Assembly: GCA_023424585.1 (NCBI GenBank)
Contig: JAFADT010000329.1
Location: 1-9,227, forward strand
Direction: 5' to 3'
From: Pseudomonadota bacterium
GTDB lineage: Bacteria; Myxococcota; Myxococcia; Myxococcales; Myxococcaceae
Length of the DNA: 9,227 bases
How positions within the stretch are numbered: the stretch's first letter is position 1; the number at the start of each line of letters is the position of its first letter. Under the pieces are notes generated by a model, which was not told the origin of the DNA, did no database searches, and saw nothing but the letters and a program-made list of their open reading frames with translations. Below are positions 1-6,159 of this stretch, piece by piece. The translations under genes and the position numbers were made by a program.

Positions 1-598
1 CCACCTCGGACGCGCCGACGTGCGCCTCGCAGCGCCTGCCGCCGAAGGCGTGGAAGCCCGCGTCGATGAGGTCCTCGCCGCGCAGGTGATAGACGCCGGC
101 GTCACCGGGCCTCCAGGGCAGGAGCGCGTCCGCGCCGGACACGGTGAGGTCCACGCGCATCCCAGGCGTCACGCGCGCGGGCGTCAGCAGATAGGCCTTG
201 CCGGCCACGTGCCACGCGTCCCCCTCGCCCATGCCTCCGAACAGGTGGCGGCCCCCGCCGCGAGGCGAAGAGGCCAGCGGGTAGTGGTAGCGGATGACGC
301 GCGTCCCTTCGGGCACCCGCACCACGCCGTCCCTGGGGAAGACCTCGAACCGGGTGCCGACCTCGTCCACGACGGCCAGGGACACCACCCGCCCTGGCTG
401 CCGGAAGAGGAACTCGCGCGGGAACCCCCGAGGCAGGAAGACCTCCACGTCCAGACGCGGCGTGGAGTCACGCGTGTACGCGACGGCGTAGCGGAGGGGA
501 GCGGCCTCGGCCCAGGGGGCCGGGAGCAGCGCGGAAGCGCACGCGGACAGCGCGAGCACGCATCCCACCCACCCCGCGCGGACCACCGTCGTCTTCAT
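1..598 (-). CDS. Secreted lipoprotein, N-terminal part; possibly M61-like peptidase (partial at left edge)
   Basis: The reading frame starts with ATG at 598-596 and runs open to the left edge, so about 199 N-terminal residues are visible and the 3' end is missing. Residues 1-20 form a lipoprotein signal peptide: MKTT, then a hydrophobic stretch, ending in the lipobox L17-S18-A19-C20. Cys20 would be lipidated and exported; the residue after it is Ala, which does not favour inner-membrane retention. A Shine-Dalgarno AAGGTGG lies at 610-604, a few bases before the start. The mature part looks beta-rich, beginning LRYAVAYTRDS and LDVEVFLP, with a later segment GEDLIDAGFHAFG. That arrangement resembles the beta-sandwich N-terminal domain of M61 (glycyl aminopeptidase) proteins, whose HExxH catalytic domain would lie beyond the window. 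The lipoprotein call is firm; the M61 link is a weak inference. It is 114 bp downstream of the tetR gene on the same strand, so it may be separately transcribed. Confidence 0.75.
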   Translation of the reverse strand, partial: MKTTVVRAGWVGCVLALSACASALLPAPWAEAAPLRYAVAYTRDSTPRLDVEVFLPRGFPREFLFRQPGRVVSLAVVDEVGTRFEVFPRDGVVRVPEGTRVIRYHYPLASSPRGGGRHLFGGMGEGDAWHVAGKAYLLTPARVTPGMRVDLTVSGADALLPWRPGDAGVYHLRGEDLIDAGFHAFGGRRCEAHVGASEV

Positions 599-620
599 TG
601 CGTCCACCTTGCCCCCGCGG

Positions 621-650
621 TCCACGGTCCGCGCGACAGGACTCCACGGT
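621..650. repeat. 8-bp direct repeat, 22-bp period, upstream of the lipoprotein gene
   Basis: TCCACGGT occurs at 621-628 and again at 643-650, start-to-start distance 22 bp, about two helical turns. The copies sit roughly 23-52 bp upstream of the lipoprotein start (minus strand), where a regulator site could lie. Eight-base repeats arise by chance in GC-rich DNA, so function is only suggested by spacing and position. Confidence 0.3.
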
Positions 651-712
651 GGGCCCCATGCCGTCCAGCCCGGAATGCGGAGCGCTGGAGGTCGCGCCGG
701 CGGGACGTCCGC

Positions 713-1471
713 CTAGAGAGGCTTCTTCCGCGCCGAGCGGACCCGGCGCGCGGGAGCGCTCCCCGCCCCCGCGATGGCGCCGACACGGCGCTTCCGGGAA
801 GGCGCCTCCTTGCGCGAGGCGGGGAGCCGCCGGGGCGCCGCCGCGCGCGCGTGAGCCGTGCGGGGTGAGTCGTTCCTGGCGCTCCCCTCCCCCCCGGGCG
901 CACCCGCGATGAGCAGCGCGCGCGCCGCGTCCAGGATCTCCTCCGCCAGCGGCTGCGTCGCGGTGGCCCGGGCGAGCGTCATCGCGCCGAAGCACAGCGC
1001 CACCGTCGCCAGCATCTGCTGTCGCGGCGTCGCGCCCTCGCGCGCGGGCACCTGCGCCTGGGCCTCGCCCACCAGGTCCTCCAGCCCCTCTCCGAACGCG
1101 GCCTGGACCTCCGGCGTGGCGCGCGTCAGGTCCGACAGGAGCGACGGCATCATGCACGTGGTGTCCCCCGTGTCCCGGTCGTACTGCCCCAGGTAGCGCC
1201 GCGCGAAGCGCTCCAGGAACTCCGTCCCCCGCACCTCACCCAACCCCTCGAGCCAACGCGTCCTGCGCGCCTGCATGAAGGCGCGCAGCGACTCCGCGAG
1301 CAGCGCCTCCTTGGAGGCGAAGTGCGCGTAGAAGCCGCCCACCGTCAGGCCCGCGGCCCGCATCACCCGCTCCACGCTCGCGCCGCTGAAGCCCTCCGCG
1401 CGGAACAGCCGCTCCGCCGCCGCGAGGATGCGCGCGTGCGTGGCCTGCTTGTGCTCGGCGGTGTAGCGCAT
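713..1471 (-). CDS. TetR/AcrR family transcriptional regulator with basic C-terminal tail
   Basis: A 252-residue DNA-binding repressor-type protein. Residues about 10-56 are the TetR_N helix-turn-helix: ARILAAAERLFRAEGF, then the recognition part GLTVGGFYAHFASKEALL, which is diagnostic of the family. Residues about 60-193 form the helical ligand-binding and dimerisation domain, which is variable and does not reveal the ligand. The start at 1471 leaves a 5-nt gap to the thioesterase stop, and the Shine-Dalgarno-like AGGAG overlaps that gene's end, so the two are translationally close and share an operon. Longer upstream readings in this frame would overlap the thioesterase and are rejected. 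Oddity: residues about 194-252 form a low-complexity tail rich in Ala, Pro, Ser and Arg/Lys (about 17 basic against 3 acidic residues), whereas TetR proteins usually end near 190-220. It probably controls its own operon and the divergent fabF through the palindrome at 2031-2050. Confidence 0.93.
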   Translation of the reverse strand: MRYTAEHKQATHARILAAAERLFRAEGFSGASVERVMRAAGLTVGGFYAHFASKEALLAESLRAFMQARRTRWLEGLGEVRGTEFLERFARRYLGQYDRDTGDTTCMMPSLLSDLTRATPEVQAAFGEGLEDLVGEAQAQVPAREGATPRQQMLATVALCFGAMTLARATATQPLAEEILDAARALLIAGAPGGEGSARNDSPRTAHARAAAPRRLPASRKEAPSRKRRVGAIAGAGSAPARRVRSARKKPL

Positions 1472-1476
1472 CGCCC

Positions 1477-2001
1477 CTACTCCTTGCCGGCCGCGCCCGG
1501 CGGCCGGAACACCATGCACGTCGTGGTGCCGTGCGCGTAGAGCGTGCCCTGCTCGTCCACCAGCCGCCCCTGCGCCGTCGCCACGCGGCCGCCCAGGTGG
1601 ATGACCTCGCCCCTGCACAGCAGCGGCCCCGTGTCGTGCGCGATGCCCCTCACGTAGTTCACGTGCAGCTCCAGCGTCGTGTAGCCCGCGCCCACCGGCA
1701 GCATCGTGTGGATGGCGCACCCCATCGCCGAGTCCATCAGCGTCGCGGCCAGCCCGCCGTGCACCATCCCGATGGGGTTGTAGTGGTGCTCGCCCGGCTC
1801 CACCGCGAACACCACCCGCCCCTCCTCCACCTCCACCGGCGTGAAGCCCATCAGCTCCGCGATGGGCGGCGCCGGCAGCTCACCGCGCTGGATGGCGCGC
1901 AGGTACTCCAGGCCCGACAGCTTCTTCGCCGCGGAGGCCCCCTCCCGGGGGTCCCTCCACGTCACCGTCCGCGTGCGCGGATCCCCTGCCTGCTCGCTCA
2001 T
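1477..2001 (-). CDS. PaaI-family hotdog-fold acyl-CoA thioesterase
   Basis: A 174-residue protein predicted to hydrolyse acyl- or aryl-CoA thioesters in the cytosol. The hotdog signature is clear: N75-P-I-G-M-V-H81-G-G-L-A-A-T-L-M-D90, where the HGG segment and the Asp on the central helix match PaaI/YbgC-class enzymes that use Asn, Gly and Asp around the thioester. Strands follow at TTLELHVNYVRGI, LLCRGEVIHLGGRVATAQGRLVDEQGTLYAHGTTTCMVF, typical of the remaining hotdog sheet. Residues 1-45 are an N-terminal extension ahead of the fold, common in the longer members. The ATG at 2001 is preceded by AGGGAG at 2011-2006. It is the first gene of a two-gene operon with tetR and is divergent from fabF across 79 bp. 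A TetR gene paired with a thioesterase fits control of acyl-thioester pools, but the substrate cannot be told from sequence. Confidence 0.93.
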   Translation of the reverse strand: MSEQAGDPRTRTVTWRDPREGASAAKKLSGLEYLRAIQRGELPAPPIAELMGFTPVEVEEGRVVFAVEPGEHHYNPIGMVHGGLAATLMDSAMGCAIHTMLPVGAGYTTLELHVNYVRGIAHDTGPLLCRGEVIHLGGRVATAQGRLVDEQGTLYAHGTTTCMVFRPPGAAGKE

Positions 2002-2030
2002 CGGGCTCCCTCGGGCTTGAACTCATGGAA

Positions 2031-2050
2031 GGATGGTCATAATACCATCC
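2031..2050. promoter_or_regulatory. Palindromic candidate TetR operator in the fabF/thioesterase divergent promoter
   Basis: GGATGGT-CATAAT-ACCATCC: 7-bp perfect inverted arms around a 6-bp centre (16 of 20 positions symmetric). It is centred in the 79-bp gap between the thioesterase start (2001) and the fabF start (2081). The centre contains CATAAT on plus (2038-2043), a good -10 match with TTGAAC at 2017-2022 a short 15 bp upstream; the minus strand reads TATTAT there, also a -10 match. A protein bound here would cover promoters in both directions. Size and symmetry suit a TetR dimer, and a tetR gene is in the divergent operon. Binding is inferred. Confidence 0.65.
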
Positions 2051-2080
2051 CGGTCAATGCCTGGAGTCAAGGAGCTCGCG

Positions 2081-3334
2081 ATGGGACAGCGGCGCGTCGT
2101 CGTGACGGGAATGGGGCTCATCAGCCCGTGTGGCATCGGCGTGGAGCCAAGCTGGGACGCGCTGGTGAACGGCAAGAGCGGCGTGGGGCCCATCACCCTC
2201 TTCGACGCGAGCGCGCTCGACTGCCGCTTCGCCGGCGAGGTGAAGGGCTTCAACCCGGAGGCCTACCTCGAACGGCGCGAGGTGCGCCGCATGGACCGCT
2301 TCGCGCAGTTCGCGGTGGCCGCGTCGGACATGGCCATCGCGGACGCGGGGCTGGTCATCACCGAGGAGAACGCCGAGCGCGTGGCGGCCATCATCGGCTC
2401 CGGCATCGGCGGCATCGGCAGCCTGGAGGAGACCCACCGCAAGGCGCTGGAGAAGGGGCCGGACCGCATCAGCTCCTTCTTCATCCTCCAGATGATCATC
2501 AACATGGCGCCCGGCTACATCTCCATGCGCCACGGCATCAAGGGCCCGTCCTGGTCCACCAACTCCGCGTGCTCCACCAGCGCCCACGCCATTGGCGAAG
2601 CGATGCGCGGCATCCAGCGCGGCGAGTTCGACGTGGCGCTGGCCGGCGGCGCGGAGGCCCCCATCTCCATGCTGGGCGTGGGCGGCTTCGCCGCGATGAA
2701 GGCCCTGTCCAACCGCAACGACGCCCCCCAGGCCGCGAGCCGCCCGTTCGACAGGGACCGCGACGGCTTCGTGCTCGCGGAAGGCGCGGGCATCCTCATC
2801 CTGGAGGAGTACGAGCACGCCCGCGCCCGGGGGGCCCGCATCCTCGCGGAGCTGACGGGCTACGGCGCCAGCTCCGACGCCTACCACGTCACCTCGCCCG
2901 CGCCCGGCCACGACGGCGCCCAGCGCGCGATGCGGGCCGCCATGAAGGACGCGCGCCTCGCCCCCTCGGACATCGGGTACCTCAACGCCCACGGGACCTC
3001 CACGGACATCGGCGACGTGCTGGAGATGGAGGGCGTCGCCAGGGTGTTCGGCGACGCGGCGAGGCAGCTGGCCATCTCCTCCACCAAGTCCATGACGGGC
3101 CACATGAACGGCGCGGCGGGCGCCGCCGAGGCCGTCATCAGCATCCTCGCCCTCACCCGCGGCGTGCTGCCCCCCACCATCAACCTGGAGCACCAGGACC
3201 CGCGCATCCCCCTCGACTGCGTGCCCAACACCGCCCGCGAGACGCGCGTGACCGCCGTGATGAGCAACTCCTTCGGCTTCGGCGGCACCAACGTCGCGCT
3301 CGTCTTCCAGCGACTCCAGGACCCCCGTTCATAA
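2081..3334 (+). CDS. fabF: Beta-ketoacyl-ACP synthase II (FabF/KAS II-type condensing enzyme)
   Basis: A 417-residue thiolase-fold enzyme that condenses malonyl-ACP with an acyl chain in fatty-acid (or polyketide-like) elongation. The Cys-His-His triad is present: Cys164 in [12 protein letters not shown], His304 in NAHGTST and His341 in [15 protein letters not shown], each offset by one from the E. coli FabF positions 163, 303 and 340. It opens with [15 protein letters not shown] and ends with the FGFGGTN loop, so it is full length. The ATG at 2081 is chosen because AAGGAG lies at 2069-2074 and the family N-terminus follows directly; an in-frame ATG at 2033 sits inside the palindrome and would add 16 unlikely residues. 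No acpP, fabG or fabD is adjacent, so this may be a secondary FabF rather than the housekeeping copy. Divergent thioesterase and tetR genes suggest co-regulation. Specific chain-length preference is not visible. Confidence 0.95.
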   Translation: MGQRRVVVTGMGLISPCGIGVEPSWDALVNGKSGVGPITLFDASALDCRFAGEVKGFNPEAYLERREVRRMDRFAQFAVAASDMAIADAGLVITEENAERVAAIIGSGIGGIGSLEETHRKALEKGPDRISSFFILQMIINMAPGYISMRHGIKGPSWSTNSACSTSAHAIGEAMRGIQRGEFDVALAGGAEAPISMLGVGGFAAMKALSNRNDAPQAASRPFDRDRDGFVLAEGAGILILEEYEHARARGARILAELTGYGASSDAYHVTSPAPGHDGAQRAMRAAMKDARLAPSDIGYLNAHGTSTDIGDVLEMEGVARVFGDAARQLAISSTKSMTGHMNGAAGAAEAVISILALTRGVLPPTINLEHQDPRIPLDCVPNTARETRVTAVMSNSFGFGGTNVALVFQRLQDPRS

Positions 3335-3396
3335 TCTGTAAAAAATCTGGCGCCCTTTTACTGACTTTTCCCCAGTGATATCGCGCCGCGTCAGTC

Positions 3397-3511
3397 AAGG
3401 GTTGACAGCGCGGTGCGCGGGCGCCGGCGCCGCACACCCGGGGTGCCTGAAAGCCCCGTGATTACATGGGATTACGTCCCTGTACGCCCAGGGTGGGGGC
3501 AGTCAACCCTT
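3397..3511. repeat. 10-bp inverted repeat with TTGAC cores, arms 95 bp apart
   Basis: AAGGGTTGAC at 3397-3406 and its exact reverse complement GTCAACCCTT at 3502-3511. Each arm contains a -35-like TTGACA or TTGACT facing inward; the right arm, read on minus, is followed after 16 bp by TACAGG (3484-3479), a weak -10. It could be paired regulator sites or chance; no function is demonstrated. Confidence 0.35.
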
Positions 3512-3558
3512 CGCGCGTCGCCTGCGGGACAGCGCCCCGGCGGAGCGAAAACGTTGAT

Positions 3559-3582
3559 TGCAAATCGGTAAATCGATTTGCA
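3559..3582. promoter_or_regulatory. Palindromic candidate ScfR autoregulatory operator
   Basis: Perfect 9-bp arms TGCAAATCG (3559-3567) and CGATTTGCA (3574-3582) around GTAAAT, about 65 bp upstream of the scfR start. The flanks give ATTGCAAA (3557-3564) and TTTGCAGA (3577-3584), each 7 of 8 with TTTGCAAA, the box I recall for the ScfR-family regulators RamB, PrpR and PccR. The motif, the symmetry and the position before a gene of that same family together support an operator, probably autoregulatory. Confidence 0.7.
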
Positions 3583-3646
3583 GAGTGGCTCCAGAGACCC
3601 GGCGTCGGAGCGCGCCTCCTGACGCGGCCCGCCGGGGGTTGGAGCC

Positions 3647-5254
3647 ATGAACAACGACAACGCTCTGAACGCGAACGTGGGGCTGAAGCTTCGGGGCCTG
3701 CGCTTGCAACGCAACATCAAGCAGGCGGACGCGGCCAAGGACCTGGGGGTGTCCCCCGCGTACCTGAACCTCATCGAGAAGGGCAAGCGCGTGATGCCCT
3801 TCCCGCTGCTGTGGAAGGCGCTGCGCTACTTCGAGCAGGACCCCGAGCAGTTCATGTCCACGCTGGGCGAGGGCCGCGTGGACGAGGCCCTGGCGAAGCT
3901 GCTCGACGAGCCGCTCCTCAAGAGCCTGGACATCGACTCGGAGTCGCTCCAGTCGCTGTCCGCGGAGCCGAAGCTGGCCGGCACCGTCGCGGCCCTGTTC
4001 AACCTCTACAAGAACACGCGCACGCAGCTGGAGAACGTGCTCGCGCAGCTCAACGTGGAGGAGCGCACGCGCACGCAGGGCTCCACCTCCGGCCTGGGCG
4101 GTACGACGCCGGGCGTGCGCTTCGACTACTCGCCCTTCGACGAGGTCAGCGACTTCCTGGAGAAGCACCGCAACTACTTCCCGGAGCTGGAGGAGCAGGC
4201 GGAGGGACTGCGCCGCGACTTCCGCCTGGAGCAGCAGCTCACCAGCAGCCAGCTCATCCGCATGCTGGAGGAGCGCTTCGACTTCAAGGTGCAGATCGAG
4301 CGCGCGGCCAGCGGCTCCTCCGTGGTGCGCCGGTTGGACCTGGACGCGCGCACGCTCACGCTGTCGCCGGACCTCACGGAGCAGCCGCTGAAGTTCCAGG
4401 TGGCCGCGTCCATCGGCCTGATGGTGATGGACCGCGAGAAGCTGGTGGAGCGCATCCTGGGCGCGGGCCGCATGCGCCACGGGGAGACGGAGCGCCTCAT
4501 CAAGGTGAACCTGGCGAACTACTTCGCCGGCGCGCTGATGCTGCCCTACGGCGAGTTCTTCAAGGAGGTGCAGCGCACGCGCTACGACGTGGAGCTGCTC
4601 TCCAACATCTTCGGCACCACCTACGAGACGGTGGCCCACCGCATCTGCAACCTGTCCGACCCCAAGCGCCAGGGCCTGCCCTTCCACTTCCTGCGCGCGG
4701 ACATCGCGGGGAACATCTCCAAGCGCTACAGCGGCACCGGCATCCGCTTCGCGTCCGGCGGCGGCTCCTGCGCGAAGTGGGCGGTGCACCTGGCGTTCCT
4801 CAACCCGTCGCAGATCACGCGCCAGTACTCCATCATGCCGGACGGCACGACGTACTTCTGCTTCGCGAAGGTGCAGCTGCAGCCCATCGAAGGCTCCATC
4901 GTGAAGGGCACGGCGTACTCCATCGGCCTGGGCACGCACGCGGAGAACGCGAAGTACCTGGCGTACGGCCTGCCCACCAACGACCTGCGCAAGGACGCCA
5001 TCCCCAGCGGCATCTCCTGCCGCTTCTGCGAGCGCACGGACTGCAACCAGCGCGCGGCCGCCAGCTACCGCTTCGCCTTCGCCTTCGACGAGTACACGAA
5101 GAAGGACTGCTTCTTCTCCCCGCTGCTCGTCCACGAGAAGGAGAAGGGCGAGCGCAACGGAAACGCGGAAGGCCCTGGCAACGGCGCTGAATCCAGCGAG
5201 AAGCACGATTCGTTGGACAGGGGCGCCCGCCGCCGCAAGGTTCACGAGAACTGA
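3647..5254 (+). CDS. XRE-family short-chain fatty acyl-CoA regulator (ScfR / PrpR / RamB type, DUF2083)
   Basis: A 535-residue cytosolic transcription factor. Residues about 10-65 are an XRE helix-turn-helix (GLKLRGLRLQRNIKQADAAKDLGVSPAYLNLIEKGKR). A helical linker follows, then about 220-310 an IrrE/M78-like domain in which the zinc-protease motif is gone: FQVA-ASIGL at 250-258 stands where active members have an HExxH, and LANYFAGALMLP (289-300) lacks the later Glu ligand. The C-terminal DUF2083 part (about 320-495) has Cys375 (GGGSC) and C458-x2-C461-x4-C466 in the family signature CRFCERTDCNQRA; the Mycobacterium tuberculosis homologue PrpR is reported to hold a [4Fe-4S] cluster in this domain. 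Relatives sense short-chain acyl-CoAs and control propionate, acetate or glyoxylate genes. Residues about 498-535 are a hydrophilic tail. Start at 3647 fits the fold, with GGAG/GGGGG just upstream. One base separates its stop from the TPR gene. The exact ligand and targets are unknown. Confidence 0.92.
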   Translation: MNNDNALNANVGLKLRGLRLQRNIKQADAAKDLGVSPAYLNLIEKGKRVMPFPLLWKALRYFEQDPEQFMSTLGEGRVDEALAKLLDEPLLKSLDIDSESLQSLSAEPKLAGTVAALFNLYKNTRTQLENVLAQLNVEERTRTQGSTSGLGGTTPGVRFDYSPFDEVSDFLEKHRNYFPELEEQAEGLRRDFRLEQQLTSSQLIRMLEERFDFKVQIERAASGSSVVRRLDLDARTLTLSPDLTEQPLKFQVAASIGLMVMDREKLVERILGAGRMRHGETERLIKVNLANYFAGALMLPYGEFFKEVQRTRYDVELLSNIFGTTYETVAHRICNLSDPKRQGLPFHFLRADIAGNISKRYSGTGIRFASGGGSCAKWAVHLAFLNPSQITRQYSIMPDGTTYFCFAKVQLQPIEGSIVKGTAYSIGLGTHAENAKYLAYGLPTNDLRKDAIPSGISCRFCERTDCNQRAAASYRFAFAFDEYTKKDCFFSPLLVHEKEKGERNGNAEGPGNGAESSEKHDSLDRGARRRKVHEN

Positions 5255-5255
5255 C

Positions 5256-6125
5256 ATGCACCCGTCCGACAACGAACGCGCCCACATCGCCGACGCCATC
5301 CAGAAGCAGAAGAACGCGCTCGCCCCGCTGCGCATCACCGGCTCGCCCGCGGAGGTGGGCCAGGGGCTGGTGGCGCTCGCGGAGCTGTACGGGATGCTGG
5401 AGGACCACGCGCAGAGCCGCGAGCACTACGAGGAGGCCTACGGCTTCTTCAAGACCGCGGGCAACAAGGCCGGCCAGGCGCAGGCCCTCTTCGGCCTGGG
5501 CGTGGTGAAGGCCTACTTCGAGGATCACAAGGGCGCCATCGAGCACATGGCCACCGCCGCCCTGCTCTTCAACGAGTCGCGCGACCGCGAGGGCGAGGCG
5601 CTCGCGCGCGCCTGCATCGGCGAGTCCCTGCGCGCCATGGGCGAGGTGGACGGCGCCGAGGAGAAGTACCAGGAGGCGCTCATCCTCTTCCGCCAGACGC
5701 GCAACACGGAGCGCATGGCGCGGCTGCTGCTGGACATCGGCGACCTGCGCATGGCCAAGGGCGAGTACGAGCCGGCCCGCAAGCGCTTCCTGGAGGCCGT
5801 GCCGCTGCTGGAGCAGGGCGAGGACCCGGACGCGCTCGCGCTGGGGCACCTGCTGCTGGGCGAGGCGGAGGGCCTGCTGGGCCACCACGACAACGCGCGG
5901 CCGCACCTGCTGCGCGCGGTGGACGTGTACGGGGAGCTGCACGACCACGTCTACGAGGCCCGCGCCCGCTGGGACCTGGGGCTGTCCTGCTACTACCTCC
6001 AGGACTACGCCGCGGCCCGCGAGCAGTTCGAGGCCGTGCTGCCCATGTACGAGGACCTGAAGCAGCACGACGAGGTGGCGAAGGTGAAGAACGTCCTCGC
6101 GCACTTCGCCGCGCGCGGCGTGTAG
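5256..6125 (+). CDS. Six-repeat TPR protein, cotranscribed with the ScfR-type regulator
   Basis: A 289-residue soluble protein with no signal peptide or membrane segment. After a 34-residue N-terminal helix region it consists of six tandem repeats of exactly 40 residues: 35-74, 75-114, 115-154, 155-194, 195-234 and 235-274. Each carries the TPR pattern (small residue/Leu-Gly, then Y/A-A-x-x-x-F/Y), as in LGVVKAYFEDHKGAIEHMATAALLF and LGLSCYYLQDYAAAREQFEAVLPMYEDL. The 40-residue period is that of the extended TPR class (TPR_12; Rap-, LGN- and kinesin light chain-like), which binds peptides or protein partners. No enzymatic domain is present. ATG at 5256 follows the ScfR stop by one base, with GAGAA as a weak Shine-Dalgarno, so translation is probably coupled. 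The context suggests it binds or tunes the regulator, but this is inference; it could equally be a scaffold in a separate process. Confidence 0.85.
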   Translation: MHPSDNERAHIADAIQKQKNALAPLRITGSPAEVGQGLVALAELYGMLEDHAQSREHYEEAYGFFKTAGNKAGQAQALFGLGVVKAYFEDHKGAIEHMATAALLFNESRDREGEALARACIGESLRAMGEVDGAEEKYQEALILFRQTRNTERMARLLLDIGDLRMAKGEYEPARKRFLEAVPLLEQGEDPDALALGHLLLGEAEGLLGHHDNARPHLLRAVDVYGELHDHVYEARARWDLGLSCYYLQDYAAAREQFEAVLPMYEDLKQHDEVAKVKNVLAHFAARGV

Positions 6126-6159
6126 CCCCGCGCGCGGCTGGGTCTCCTCCGGCCCCGCG

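Larger units (their letters stand above)
3335..3646. other. 312-bp non-coding gap between fabF and scfR
   Basis: I see no gene here; open frames through it lack family similarity. It starts AT-rich just after the fabF stop, with a weak A/T hairpin (GTAAAA 3338-3343 with TTTTAC 3356-3361) that is not a convincing terminator. It then holds GTCAA-GGG-TTGAC (3394-3406), a GC palindrome GCGCCGGCGC (3421-3430), GATTAC twice 10 bp apart (3460-3465, 3470-3475), and a possible stem-loop at 3463-3484 (TACA-T-GGGA / TCCC-TGTA, loop TTACG). The strong palindrome at 3559-3582 is listed separately. The length and density of symmetric elements suggest a regulated leader for scfR. Confidence 0.7.

Noticed and set aside
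699..713. GGC-G-GGACGTCC-GCC hairpin at the tetR stop as an intrinsic terminator
   Set aside because: No T-run follows on the transcribed strand, and short GC hairpins are frequent in this composition.
20..868. Long plus-strand open frame opposite the lipoprotein and tetR genes
   Set aside because: Composition is Arg/Pro/His/Ala-rich with no family signature; it is the antisense shadow expected in very GC-rich DNA, while the minus strand carries clear genes.
3338..3361. GTAAAA/TTTTAC hairpin after fabF as a terminator
   Set aside because: The stem is only six mostly A/T pairs with a 12-base loop, too weak for an intrinsic terminator.
1531..3378. 615-codon plus-strand frame across the thioesterase and fabF
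   Set aside because: It is out of frame with FabF, full of Arg/His/Pro runs, and overlaps two well-supported genes.
3402..3430. Perfect TTGACA at 3402-3407 as the -35 of an scfR promoter
   Set aside because: The region 16-18 bp downstream is GC-only (GCGCCGGCGC), with no acceptable -10.
3503..5338. 611-codon minus-strand frame opposite the ScfR-type gene
   Set aside because: Leu/Val/Arg/His-biased shadow without motifs; the plus strand encodes an intact HTH/DUF2083 protein.
4833..6104. Minus-strand frame opposite the TPR gene
   Set aside because: Low-complexity shadow; the TPR repeats on plus are regular and uninterrupted.
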